Assembly: GCA_963831535.1 (NCBI GenBank)
Contig: CAWHQP010000006.1
Coordinates: forward strand, 62,001 to 126,000
Source of the DNA: Bog-756 sp963831535
GTDB taxonomy: Bacteria; Actinomycetota; Acidimicrobiia; Acidimicrobiales; RAAP-2
DNA: 64,000 nucleotides
Reading direction: 5' to 3'
The notes under the pieces are model-generated. The model saw only the letters and a list, made by a program, of their open reading frames with translations, was not told where the DNA came from and ran no database searches. Positions 25,381-34,000 of the stretch are shown here, piece after piece (the stretch's first letter is position 1; the number at the start of each line of letters is the position of its first letter). The position numbers and the translations under genes are program-made.

Positions 25381-27456
25381 ATGTCCATCTCGTCCTCATC
25401 CCATCTGACCCCCGACGATGTGGCCCGGCACTCGTTTGGGACGGTACGCCGGGGATTCGATCCCAATGAGGTCCGGGCCTACCTCGAATCCCTGGCGACC
25501 AGCCTGAGGGGTGTGGCCGAGCGGGAGCGGCAGCTTCTCGACGAGCTTGCCGACGCGGAGTACCGGGCCGCTCATCCGGTCCTCGACGAGGCGACGCTTA
25601 CGGCAGCACTCGGTACCGAGACGGCGCGGGTCCTCCACAGTGCCCACGAAGCGGCGGCGGAGATGCTGGCCAAATCCGAGGCCGAGGCCACCCGGCTGCT
25701 CACCGAGGGCCGTGAGGAGATTCAGCAGACGCGGGCCCACACCGAAGCCCGACTGGCGGAGAAGTCCGAGGCCATCGACACCGCCGCCGCTGAGCTCCAG
25801 ACGCGCATCGAAGAGCAGGCCGCGGCCACGATGGAGAGGGCCCGCAACGAGGCCGACGCCATGGTGCAGGAAGCGCGGGAGACGTGCCGGTCCATGGTGG
25901 AAGAGGCCCAGGGACTACGGGCCCGGGTGCTGGCAGACCTGTCCAAGCGCCGGAAGGTCCTGCATGTCCAGATCGAACAGCTCCGGGCCGGACGGGAGCA
26001 GCTGGCCGAGACTGTCCATGAGGTGCGCCGATCGGTGGACACCATCGCTTCGGAGTTGTTCGCCGCCGAGGACAACGCCCGACTGGCGGCCGAGGCCGCC
26101 GGCCGTGAAGCCCTGGACCGGGTCGATTCGTCCACACCAGAAGAGCTAGCCGCTCAGCTGCTGGCCGACGAACACGAATCCGCGGCCCTCGCGGACGCAG
26201 CCACGCTGCTGACCGGTTCGGGTGAGCACGCCGACGACAGGACCGGAGCCGGTGCGTTGAGCCCTCCGACCGAGGCTGGGACCGGACCCGAGAACGAGAC
26301 CGACGCCCGAGAGGAGCCCGATCCGGGCCTCGACCGGTCCTCCGAGGCACCCGCCGGGGCCGCCGGCATCTACGACCAACTCGGCGAACAGGGCCGGGCT
26401 GACGGGCCCGATGGTGTCCAAATAGTCGGAGCGGTCGTGGCCGGGGCGGGACTCGCCGCCACGGATCCGTCCGTACCGGACGATAGCCACCCCCAGCCCG
26501 AAGAGGTGCCAGGATCCGAAGAGGTCGATGCCCTCTTCGCCAAGCTCCGGGCGGCCCGTCAGGGGGATGGGTCCCCCGAACCGGTCCCCGAGTCGGTCCC
26601 CGACGCCGACGCCGACGCCGTGGCGCCGGAACCAGCCCCGACCGCGGCGAAGGCGGGACCGAAGTCCACCTCGAAGGCCGGCCGCAAGTCGACCACGAAG
26701 GCCGGCTCGCCCAAGGCCGCCGACGAACCAGTCGTCGATGATCCGGAAGGCACTGAGCCTGTCGAGGACGAGGGGCCCCCGGAGGAGCGCAGTCCCCAGG
26801 CCATCCGGCGTGATGAGCTGATCGACCCCATCGTGACCACGCTGTCCCGCCGCCTCAAGCGCACCCTGCAGGACAGTCAGAACGAGCTCTTGGACAGCCT
26901 GCGCTCCAACGGATCCCGATGGTCCATCGACCTGTTGCCCGACGAGATCGAGCACGTCGACAGCTTCTCCACGGCCGCCATCCCGGCCCTCGAGCAGTCG
27001 GCGGCGGCCGGCGTGTCCTTTGCCGGTCTCCGGGGGGCCGGGGGACCCAAGTCGGACGTGCTGTTGGGCATTGCCCACGAGCTGGCCCAGGCGGTGGTGG
27101 GTCCCCTGCGGCGCCGCCTGGACGGAGGGGATGGGCTCGACGAGGCCGACGAGTCGGTGGTGGCCGAGCACGTGGGATCCGCCTTCCGGGAGTGGAAGGG
27201 CGAGCGGATCGAGCGCCTGGCCGGAGACCACGTTGTGGCGGCATTCTCCGTCGGCACCATCGCCGCGGCGGAGGGAGGATCCTCTGCCCGACTGGAATGG
27301 CTGGCCGTCTCGGATTCGGGGGACCCTCCCTGCCCGGACTGCGAGGACAACGGCCTGACCGGCTCCGTCGACCCCGGTGAGGAATTCCCGACCGGTCACC
27401 GGCATCCACCCGCCCACCCCGGGTGTCGATGCCTGCTCGTCCTCTCCGCCACCTAG
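25381..27456 (+). CDS. DivIVA-domain coiled-coil protein with phage Mu F-like C-terminal domain (691 aa)
   Basis: Residues 9-43 (LTPDDVARHSFGTVRRGFD, NEVRAYLESLA) match the DivIVA/GpsB membrane-curvature domain. Residues ~46-265 are heptad-rich coiled coil, and ~266-475 are Pro/Glu/Asp-rich and disordered, including Lys/Ser/Thr repeats (KSTSKAGRKSTTKAG). The last ~215 residues are helical and end in C651-PD-C654 and PPAHPGCRC (His679, Cys682, Cys684). This layout is like the zinc-knuckle-like end of Mu F/SPP1 gp7 head-morphogenesis proteins. The ATG at 25381 is preferred to 25363 because GAGGAG lies six bases before it. UPF0182 follows after nine bases, so the two are likely an operon. Confidence 0.8.
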   Translation: MSISSSSHLTPDDVARHSFGTVRRGFDPNEVRAYLESLATSLRGVAERERQLLDELADAEYRAAHPVLDEATLTAALGTETARVLHSAHEAAAEMLAKSEAEATRLLTEGREEIQQTRAHTEARLAEKSEAIDTAAAELQTRIEEQAAATMERARNEADAMVQEARETCRSMVEEAQGLRARVLADLSKRRKVLHVQIEQLRAGREQLAETVHEVRRSVDTIASELFAAEDNARLAAEAAGREALDRVDSSTPEELAAQLLADEHESAALADAATLLTGSGEHADDRTGAGALSPPTEAGTGPENETDAREEPDPGLDRSSEAPAGAAGIYDQLGEQGRADGPDGVQIVGAVVAGAGLAATDPSVPDDSHPQPEEVPGSEEVDALFAKLRAARQGDGSPEPVPESVPDADADAVAPEPAPTAAKAGPKSTSKAGRKSTTKAGSPKAADEPVVDDPEGTEPVEDEGPPEERSPQAIRRDELIDPIVTTLSRRLKRTLQDSQNELLDSLRSNGSRWSIDLLPDEIEHVDSFSTAAIPALEQSAAAGVSFAGLRGAGGPKSDVLLGIAHELAQAVVGPLRRRLDGGDGLDEADESVVAEHVGSAFREWKGERIERLAGDHVVAAFSVGTIAAAEGGSSARLEWLAVSDSGDPPCPDCEDNGLTGSVDPGEEFPTGHRHPPAHPGCRCLLVLSAT

Positions 27457-27465
27457 GCTGCAGCC

Positions 27466-30402
27466 GTGCGTCCCCCCAGTGACATGCCTCAGACGGCGCG
27501 CCCGGCGTCCAATCGCCGTCGACGTTGGATCATCGCCTCCATCATCATCCTCATCATCGTCATCGCATCGCTGCGGACGTTCGCCGTCTTCTACACCGAT
27601 GCTCTCTGGTTCTCGTCGGTCAACCTGCACTCGGTGTGGGTGAAGCTGTTCGAGATCAAATTCGGTCTCATGGTGGTGTTCGCCGCCATCTTCGCCGTGC
27701 TGCTGCTGGCCAGCCTCCTGGTCGCCGAGCGGTTGGCTCCAAAGGGTCCGTCCCTCGACGCCGAGGACGAGTTCGTCAAGCGCTACCAGGAGGTCATCGG
27801 ACCCTATTCGCGCTGGCTGCGGGCAGCGGTGGTCGTCGTGCTCTCGCTCATCATCGGGTCCCAGGCCATCGGGCAGTGGAACAACTGGATCCTCTTCCGC
27901 AACAGCACCCCGTTCCCGGCCACCGACCCCCAGTTCCACCGGAACGTGGCGTATTTCGTGTTCACGCTCCCCTTTGAGCAGTTCCTGGTCCACTGGTCAT
28001 TGGTGGCGCTCTTCGTGGTGCTCCTGGTCACACTGCTGAGTCACTACCTGAACGGCGGGATCCGACTCCAGGGGTCACGTCCGCGCGTCCGCCCCGCCGT
28101 CAAGGCGCACATCTCGGTCATCCTGGGCCTGCTGGCCCTGGTCAAGGCGGTGGGCTACTACCTGGCCCGTTACAGCCTCGATCTGTCCAGCAACGGCTAC
28201 AACCAGGGCGCTGACTACACCGATGTCCACGCCCGGCTGCCGGCCCTCGAGCTGCTCATCCTGGTGTCTCTGGCCGCTGCCATCCTCCTCATCTACAACA
28301 TCCGTCGTCAGGGCTGGGCCCTCCCCATCCTTGGGGTGGGCCTTTGGTTCCTGGTGGCCCTGACAGCCGGCACGATCTATCCGGCCGCAGTCCAGGCGCT
28401 GAAGGTCAACCCGGCGCAGAACACCCTCGAACGTCCCTACATCCAGCGGAACATCGACGCCACCCGAGCGGCCATGGGCCTCAACGCCATCACCAGCTCC
28501 TCCTATCCGGCCTCCTCCACGCTGACCGCGGCCCAGCTGTCTGACAACAGCGACACGCTGGCCAACGTCAAGCTGTGGGACCAGACCCAGACTCAGCCCA
28601 CCTACGACAAGCTCCAGGACATCCGCACCTACTACCAGTTCGACACCTTGGCCGTCGACCGCTACAAGGTGAACGGCACCGAGACACCCACCATCGTGGG
28701 TGTGCGGGAGATCAACGACGCCGATCTTCCCTCCACCTCGTGGGTGAACACGACCCTGCAGTACACCCACGGCTACGGGATGATCGTCTCGCCGGCCAAT
28801 GTCGAGACCAGCAACGGCGACCCGCAGTTCGCCGTAGGCTACGTTCCACCGGTCTCCAACAGTGGCCTGCCCACGGTCACCCAGCCCTCGATCTACTTCG
28901 GGCTCAACAACTCCGGCTACGTGGTGGCCAACACCAAGCAGCCGGAGATCGACTTCCAGCTGACCAACGGAACCAACGTCGAGACCCACTACAAGGGCGA
29001 CGGAGGCGTACAGCTCTCGAACTTCTTCGACCAGGTGATGTTCGCCGTCCGCTTCAGCGACATCAACCTGCTCATCTCCAATCAGATCACCAACCAGTCC
29101 CGCCTCATGTTCGACCGCGGGGTGCAGGCCCGGGTGTCCAAGGCCGCTCCCTTCCTGAGCCTCGACGCCGATCCTTACCCGGTACTGCTCAACGGTCACA
29201 TCGACTGGATCCAGGACGCCTACACCACCACCGACAACTATCCCTATGCCCAGAACGCCGACACCAGTGCCCTGCCTAGTGGCAGTGGACTGAACCAGAA
29301 CCTCAACTATGTCCGCAACTCGGTCAAGGTCCTCATCGATGCCTACACCGGCAAGATGACCTTCTACGTCATGGATCCGAAGGACCCCATCATCCAGACC
29401 TACGAGAAGGCCTTCCACGGGATGTTCACACCTGAGTCCAAGATGAGCTCGGCCCTCCGTCAACACCTCCGGTACCCCGAGGACATCTTCACCCTGCAGG
29501 CCACCATGTACGGGAAGTACCACATCACCAACGCCCAGAGCTTCTACAGCGCCGCCGACGCCTGGGCCCTGTCCCCGTCGCCCGGTTCGGGCTCGCCCTC
29601 CCAGCCGCTCCAGACCACACTGACCACCAATGCCCAGGGCCAGGAGGTGTCGACCGGTCAGCTCCAGCGCATGGCTCCGCTCTATCAGGAGCTGCAGGTG
29701 CCCGGTCAGACCAAGCAGTCCTTCAGCCTCCTCGACGCCTTCGTACCGGTATCGGGGCAGAGCCAGATCCAGACCCTGTCCGGATTCATGATCGCCGGCT
29801 CCGACCCCTCCGACTACGGGAAACTCGAGATGTTCGTGACGCCCCGGGACCAACCGGTGCAGGGGCCATCCATCGTCGCTGCGAAGATCGATGCCACGAA
29901 GGCCGTCTCCCAGCAGATCTCCCTGCTGAACCAGAACGGCTCATCGGTCCAACTGGGCAATGTACTGATGATCCCTATCGCCAATTCGTTGCTCTATATC
30001 CAGCCCCTGTACGTGCAGTCGTCCCGGAACACCTTCCCCGAGCTCCAGCAGGTGATCGCCGTCTACGGGAACCAACCGGCAGCCATCGGGGCGACCCTCA
30101 GTGACGCCCTGACCACCTTGTTCTCCGCACCGGTGTCCACGACACCGAACGGGACCGGTGCCACGGGAGCGCTCTCGCCCCAGGTCCGTTCCCTCCTCGA
30201 CGCGGCCCAGGCGGCCTATGAGCAGGGATTGACGGACCTGAAGGCCGGCAACCTGGGCGCCTATCAGACTGACATCCAGACGATGGAATCGAATCTGCAG
30301 GAAGTCCAGCAGCTGACGGGAGGCACCGTAACTCCGGCCACGTCGGGCACCACCACCACCACCACCACTGGGACGACGACAACTTCGACCACGAACCCGT
30401 AG
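27466..30402 (+). CDS. UPF0182 family integral membrane protein (Rv3193c-like, 978 aa)
   Basis: The N-terminal third contains about seven transmembrane helices (for example WIIASIIILIIVIASL, LMVVFAAIFAVLLLASLLVA and AAVVVVLSLIIGSQAIG). The large extracytoplasmic part holds family motifs such as VNPAQNTLERPYIQRNIDAT, AVRFSDINLLISNQI and KMTFYVMDPKDPI. Length is normal for COG1615/UPF0182. It ends in a Thr-rich tail (GTTTTTTTGTTTT). Function is not established; conserved in actinobacteria and cyanobacteria. GTG start nine bases after the DivIVA-fusion gene. Confidence 0.93.
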   Translation: MRPPSDMPQTARPASNRRRRWIIASIIILIIVIASLRTFAVFYTDALWFSSVNLHSVWVKLFEIKFGLMVVFAAIFAVLLLASLLVAERLAPKGPSLDAEDEFVKRYQEVIGPYSRWLRAAVVVVLSLIIGSQAIGQWNNWILFRNSTPFPATDPQFHRNVAYFVFTLPFEQFLVHWSLVALFVVLLVTLLSHYLNGGIRLQGSRPRVRPAVKAHISVILGLLALVKAVGYYLARYSLDLSSNGYNQGADYTDVHARLPALELLILVSLAAAILLIYNIRRQGWALPILGVGLWFLVALTAGTIYPAAVQALKVNPAQNTLERPYIQRNIDATRAAMGLNAITSSSYPASSTLTAAQLSDNSDTLANVKLWDQTQTQPTYDKLQDIRTYYQFDTLAVDRYKVNGTETPTIVGVREINDADLPSTSWVNTTLQYTHGYGMIVSPANVETSNGDPQFAVGYVPPVSNSGLPTVTQPSIYFGLNNSGYVVANTKQPEIDFQLTNGTNVETHYKGDGGVQLSNFFDQVMFAVRFSDINLLISNQITNQSRLMFDRGVQARVSKAAPFLSLDADPYPVLLNGHIDWIQDAYTTTDNYPYAQNADTSALPSGSGLNQNLNYVRNSVKVLIDAYTGKMTFYVMDPKDPIIQTYEKAFHGMFTPESKMSSALRQHLRYPEDIFTLQATMYGKYHITNAQSFYSAADAWALSPSPGSGSPSQPLQTTLTTNAQGQEVSTGQLQRMAPLYQELQVPGQTKQSFSLLDAFVPVSGQSQIQTLSGFMIAGSDPSDYGKLEMFVTPRDQPVQGPSIVAAKIDATKAVSQQISLLNQNGSSVQLGNVLMIPIANSLLYIQPLYVQSSRNTFPELQQVIAVYGNQPAAIGATLSDALTTLFSAPVSTTPNGTGATGALSPQVRSLLDAAQAAYEQGLTDLKAGNLGAYQTDIQTMESNLQEVQQLTGGTVTPATSGTTTTTTTGTTTTSTTNP

Positions 30403-30439
30403 GCGGTGGGCCGAGTCGGGCCGAGAGCCGCTGGGGCAA

Positions 30440-30470
30440 TGGACACTGCCTTCCGCGGAGATGGTAAGTT
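30440..30470 (+). promoter_or_regulatory. Candidate promoter of the initiator tRNA gene
   Basis: TGGACA (one mismatch to TTGACA) at 30440-30445 and TAAGTT (TAnnnT form) at 30465-30470 are separated by 19 bp and would start transcription a few bases before the tRNA. The spacing is slightly long, so this is a moderate call. Confidence 0.45.
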
Positions 30471-30482
30471 GTGTGCTCACGA

Positions 30483-30559
<77 letters not shown>

Positions 30560-30599
30560 GCAGCCGTTCACGAATGTGGGCGCAACGCAGTAACGGAAG

Positions 30600-30640
30600 T
30601 CCCGGTCTCAGCGCCCACAGGGTTCAGAGGCCGGGATTTT
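30600..30640 (+). terminator. Rho-independent terminator of the tRNA transcript
   Basis: TCCCGGTCTC (30600-30609) pairs with GAGGCCGGGA (30627-30636) with one G-U wobble, followed at once by TTTT. The 17-base loop includes GCGCCCAC (30611-30618), which is also complementary to GTGGGCGC upstream at 30576-30583, so an alternative hairpin or a pseudoknot can form. Confidence 0.75.
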
Positions 30641-30898
30641 CCGCGTTCTGGGGGTGATCTGGGGCCAGATTGGCCGCAGTGGAGCCGACCGGGTGGAAGC
30701 TCCGGGATCCGGACGCGATAAAGCGCCCCCAACCGGCTGGAGAGCCGCGTCCTGGCGCCATCTTCTAGGACCCTGGGGGCCTGGGGTAGTGCTCGATCCG
30801 CTGAGTCAGGGCCGAACAGGGTGGTCCCTGTCCAGCGGCCGATGTGGGGAAGGGGTCGCCGCTCGACCACGGACTGTCCTGCGAGTCTGTGAGTCCAC
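30641..30898. other. Intergenic between tRNA terminator and rph 3' end
   Basis: With the tRNA trailer this makes 339 bp without a gene. No repeat of the tRNA 3' end is seen here or further right as far as the aldo-keto reductase, so there is no evidence for a tRNA-targeted integrated element. No other RNA gene or strong ORF is visible. Confidence 0.5.
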
Positions 30899-33493
30899 CT
30901 AGGCCAGGATCTCCACGAACCCGTTCATTCCGTCGACCCGGATCCACTGCCCGGTGTGGATGAGGCGCGTGGCGTGCTCTACTCCTACGACTGCGGGCAC
31001 GCCGTACTCCCGTGCGATCACCGCGCCGTGGGTCATCAAGCCCCCCACCTCGGTCACCAGGCCCACGATTGCCACGAACGCCGGCGTCCAGCTGGGATCC
31101 GTATAGGTGGTGACCAGGATGTCCCCGGCTTCGAAATCGGCCTCGGCCATGTCGGCGATGACCCGAGCCCTCCCCTCGACCGTCCCGGCGGACACTGGTA
31201 GGCCGACCAGAGCTCCGGTCGGCACGCCATCTCGCCGGTACGCCCCGACGATGACCTCGCCCTCCGACGTGAGCACTCGGGGGGGCGTTAGTGCGCGGAA
31301 CGACGTGAACTCCTCTTTGCGCCGGTCGATGAGCCGCTGGTCGATCTGATGGGTGCGCACGACGTCGCCGACCTCGTCGAACGTCAGGTAGAAGATGTCC
31401 TCTGGCTCACGGAGCACGTGGGCCGTGGCGAGGCGCCCGGCCTCGTCCATGAGGGCCCGCTTGTAGAGGGAGTAGCGGCTCACCATCCCGTACTTCGGAT
31501 ACTCCCGGTACCCGATGAAGGTCCGCACCCGGTCGATGTTCCACTTGGTCTCGTCGGCTTTCTGCGCTCCGTCCGGCAGGGCCCGCACGCGCTCCAGCAC
31601 CTCCTGTTCCTTCCGCCGCGCCTCCTCTAGCCCGTGCTCGAAGCGACGCTCGCCCGCCCCCGGCTGGAAGTTCCTGACGTTGCCGAGGATCAGGGGGACG
31701 AGCGTGGTGGGGCGTTCGCTCCACCGCGGCCTCGTGATGTCGATCTCGCCGACGCAGCGCATCCCGTACCTGTCGAGGAAGGCCCCGATGGCGTCCCGAG
31801 CTTCCCGTCCGCCGGCCAGGTGGATCAGCCCGTCTGGGAAATCCTCGTCCTCTTCGACGTGTTGCAGAAAGGCGACCACCTCTGGATAGGGCCGGATGGC
31901 ATCGGCGACGTCGAGGAGCGCCAGGCCCATCTCTGACGTCACGTTGTTGGGGACGGACTGGGTGAGGGTGTCGGTCGCATTCTTCTCTCCCAGCCACGCC
32001 TCCAGATGCTCGTTGAGCCACCGCGTGGACTCCACGGCCGACATGAACACCCGATGGCTCTGCGGATCGAAGAGGATCCGCTTCAGCTCCTGGATGTCCG
32101 CCAGAATGAAGTCGATCAGGGCCGGTCCGGACTTGGTGGCGATGTCATGCTGGAGTGTGGCGACGGACGCCGCCGTGTGCGCCATCAGCCCGGCGACGAC
32201 GGCCGGATCGGTCTCGAGTGGGGCGGGAGCACTACCGGTCGGCTCACTTACCTGATCCTCGTCCGGCATCGACGGGATGAAGTCGTCGCGCTCCAGGACG
32301 GACTCCAGCGCGTCCCGGATCAACGGATCACTCTTCCCCATGACTTCCAGGAGGCTGGCACGGCCGGCCGGGGACGCCAGGCGCTGGGTGACGTCGACGA
32401 ACAGCCTCCCTCCGGCCTCGTACATCCGCGGGAGAGCGGTGAGCTGCCACATGGATATTCCCAGGGGCTTCATGGCGTCGGTCATCATCTGGCCGTGGCC
32501 GACGGAGATGAAGACGTGGTTCCCTCCGTCCTCCGTCGCAGGAACGGGGAACAAGGTGGTGATGGCCCGACTCTGGACGATGTGGACGTCGTCGTCGACC
32601 AGGCACCATTCGATGTCCTGAGGGCACCCGAAGTGCGCTTCTATCCGCCGGCCGACCTGCGCCAGCATGAGGACCTGCGCATCGGTCAGGGCCGCCCGGT
32701 CCTGGTGATCCGGACCGATGGCCACGTCCTCGGTCCCGCCGGCCGGCGAGGCGCAGACCGCGAACGGCTTGGTAGCAACTGACCTGGAGGCGATCTCACC
32801 GTTGCGTACCTGGTAGACGTCCGGGTTCACCCGGCCGGAGACCAGCGCCTCGCCGAGGCCGAAGGTGGCCTCAACGGAGACGACCTTCTGGTTGGACGTG
32901 ACGGGGTCGGCCGTGAACATGACTCCCGCCGCGTGGGGCACCACCATCTGCTGGACGACAACGGCCATCGCCACCAGCCTGTGGTCGAGGCCGTTCTGCA
33001 GCCGGTAGGTCACGGCCCGTTCGGTGAACAGCGAAGCCCAACACCGGCTGATGTGTTCGAGGATCGTCACCGACCCGATGACGTTCAGGTACGTGTCCTG
33101 CTGGCCGGCGAACGATGCGGTTGGCAGGTCCTCGGCGGTGGCGCTGGACCGGATAGCAAAGGCGTCCCCGCCGAGCTGGTGCAGCGCGTCGGTGATCGCC
33201 GCCGCCACATCGTCAGGGATCGTGACCCCTTCGACGGCGTGGCGGATCTCGGCGCTGAAAGTGCGGACCGACTCCCGGTCATCCGGGCTCACCCGCGCCA
33301 GCCGTTGCAGCCGTTCGTTGAAGGACCGGAGGTCGCTCACGATCCGATGGAAGGCGTCCGTTGTCACGCAGAAGCCGGCTGGGACCAAGATTCCTCCCAT
33401 CCGCGAGAGCTCCCCGAGTTGCGCTCCCTTGCCGCCAACCACACCGAACTGGTTCTGGCCGATCACGTCGAAACCGAGCACGTAGCTGCCCAC
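30899..33493 (-). CDS. rph: Rifampin phosphotransferase (rifamycin-inactivating)
   Basis: The 864-residue protein has the three-part RPH plan. An ATP-grasp-like domain opens with VVGGKGAQLGELSRMGGI and includes AIRSSATAEDLPTASFAGQ. A rifamycin-binding helical domain begins after VSVGHGQMMTDAMKPLGIS, a signature of RPH rather than of PEP synthase. A swivelling His domain carries GGLMTHGAVIAREYGVPAVV, with the phosphocarrier His at about residue 822. The enzyme uses ATP to phosphorylate the C21 hydroxyl of rifamycins, giving AMP, phosphate and inactive drug. The GTG at 33493 is set by GGGGGAGAG upstream; a longer frame exists. A rifamycin-associated element lies ~100 bp upstream, so rifamycin-responsive expression is expected. 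Confidence 0.93.
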   Translation of the reverse strand: MGSYVLGFDVIGQNQFGVVGGKGAQLGELSRMGGILVPAGFCVTTDAFHRIVSDLRSFNERLQRLARVSPDDRESVRTFSAEIRHAVEGVTIPDDVAAAITDALHQLGGDAFAIRSSATAEDLPTASFAGQQDTYLNVIGSVTILEHISRCWASLFTERAVTYRLQNGLDHRLVAMAVVVQQMVVPHAAGVMFTADPVTSNQKVVSVEATFGLGEALVSGRVNPDVYQVRNGEIASRSVATKPFAVCASPAGGTEDVAIGPDHQDRAALTDAQVLMLAQVGRRIEAHFGCPQDIEWCLVDDDVHIVQSRAITTLFPVPATEDGGNHVFISVGHGQMMTDAMKPLGISMWQLTALPRMYEAGGRLFVDVTQRLASPAGRASLLEVMGKSDPLIRDALESVLERDDFIPSMPDEDQVSEPTGSAPAPLETDPAVVAGLMAHTAASVATLQHDIATKSGPALIDFILADIQELKRILFDPQSHRVFMSAVESTRWLNEHLEAWLGEKNATDTLTQSVPNNVTSEMGLALLDVADAIRPYPEVVAFLQHVEEDEDFPDGLIHLAGGREARDAIGAFLDRYGMRCVGEIDITRPRWSERPTTLVPLILGNVRNFQPGAGERRFEHGLEEARRKEQEVLERVRALPDGAQKADETKWNIDRVRTFIGYREYPKYGMVSRYSLYKRALMDEAGRLATAHVLREPEDIFYLTFDEVGDVVRTHQIDQRLIDRRKEEFTSFRALTPPRVLTSEGEVIVGAYRRDGVPTGALVGLPVSAGTVEGRARVIADMAEADFEAGDILVTTYTDPSWTPAFVAIVGLVTEVGGLMTHGAVIAREYGVPAVVGVEHATRLIHTGQWIRVDGMNGFVEILA

Positions 33494-34000
33494 TCGTCCA
33501 CTCTCCCCCAGACCGCTCAGGCCTGTCTCATCCTTGCTGTCGATCGGGCCCACCGGGATCCGACCGGCAGTGCAGTGCATTGTCACCACGGCACAGGTCC
33601 TTGCCGCAAGCCCCCCACCCGGGTGTACGTTGGTAGTGGCGGGACAGATCGTGGCCGAGTGAAGACCCGGGCTCTCGCATCACCGTCCGTCACGGTCCCA
33701 CGGTGTGTGCCACCGGCCGCACTTCCGGGGGCCCTGAGCTACGTCATGGTCAGCGGGTGCGTTACCGCCCCGATCGACTCCCCAGCACCCGACGACGGGA
33801 ACCTGCACGCCGGCTACGCCCCGTGGTGTGGTGGCGAGGTCCTGCCTACCGCCGGTCCCGGTTCCCCGCTGCATGTGGCCCAGGGACGGCGCCGCGAGGA
33901 CCGTGGCAAGGCCCGGAGTCCATGATCTCGTCTCTGCGGGCTCGTGCCCTAACCGTGAAGATCCGACCGTCCGGCCCCTCGGAGGCCGTGCCGGACGTGC
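33494..34000. other. 507-bp intergenic holding the rph control region
   Basis: The left part contains the ~100-bp rph leader and the rifamycin element. The remainder, up to the end of the aldo-keto reductase, has no convincing gene; a GTG frame at 33659-33925 (88 codons) lacks a ribosome site and recognisable features. A possible rph -10 (GACAAT on the minus strand, ~33580) lies about 19 bp after TTGCGG of the element. Confidence 0.5.
33596..33614 (-). promoter_or_regulatory. Rifamycin-associated element (RAE) upstream of rph
   Basis: On the minus strand the sequence is GGGGCTTGCGGCAAGGACC, with the inverted repeat CTTGC-G-GCAAG. It matches, to my memory, the 19-bp rifamycin-associated element (consensus close to GGGGCTTGCGGCAAGGCCC) found before rifamycin-resistance genes in many actinomycetes, with one or two changes at the right end. 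Its position and orientation directly upstream of rph fit a rifamycin-inducible switch. Confidence 0.85.

Noticed and set aside
30899..33493. Annotation as phosphoenolpyruvate synthase
   Set aside because: The VSVGHGQMMTDAMKPLGIS region, the length near 865 residues and the upstream rifamycin element fit RPH; PEP synthase has a different C-terminal PEP-binding barrel.
33659..33925. GTG-started 88-codon frame between rph and the aldo-keto reductase
   Set aside because: No ribosome site, no recognisable motif and Pro/Gly-rich composition; kept as intergenic.
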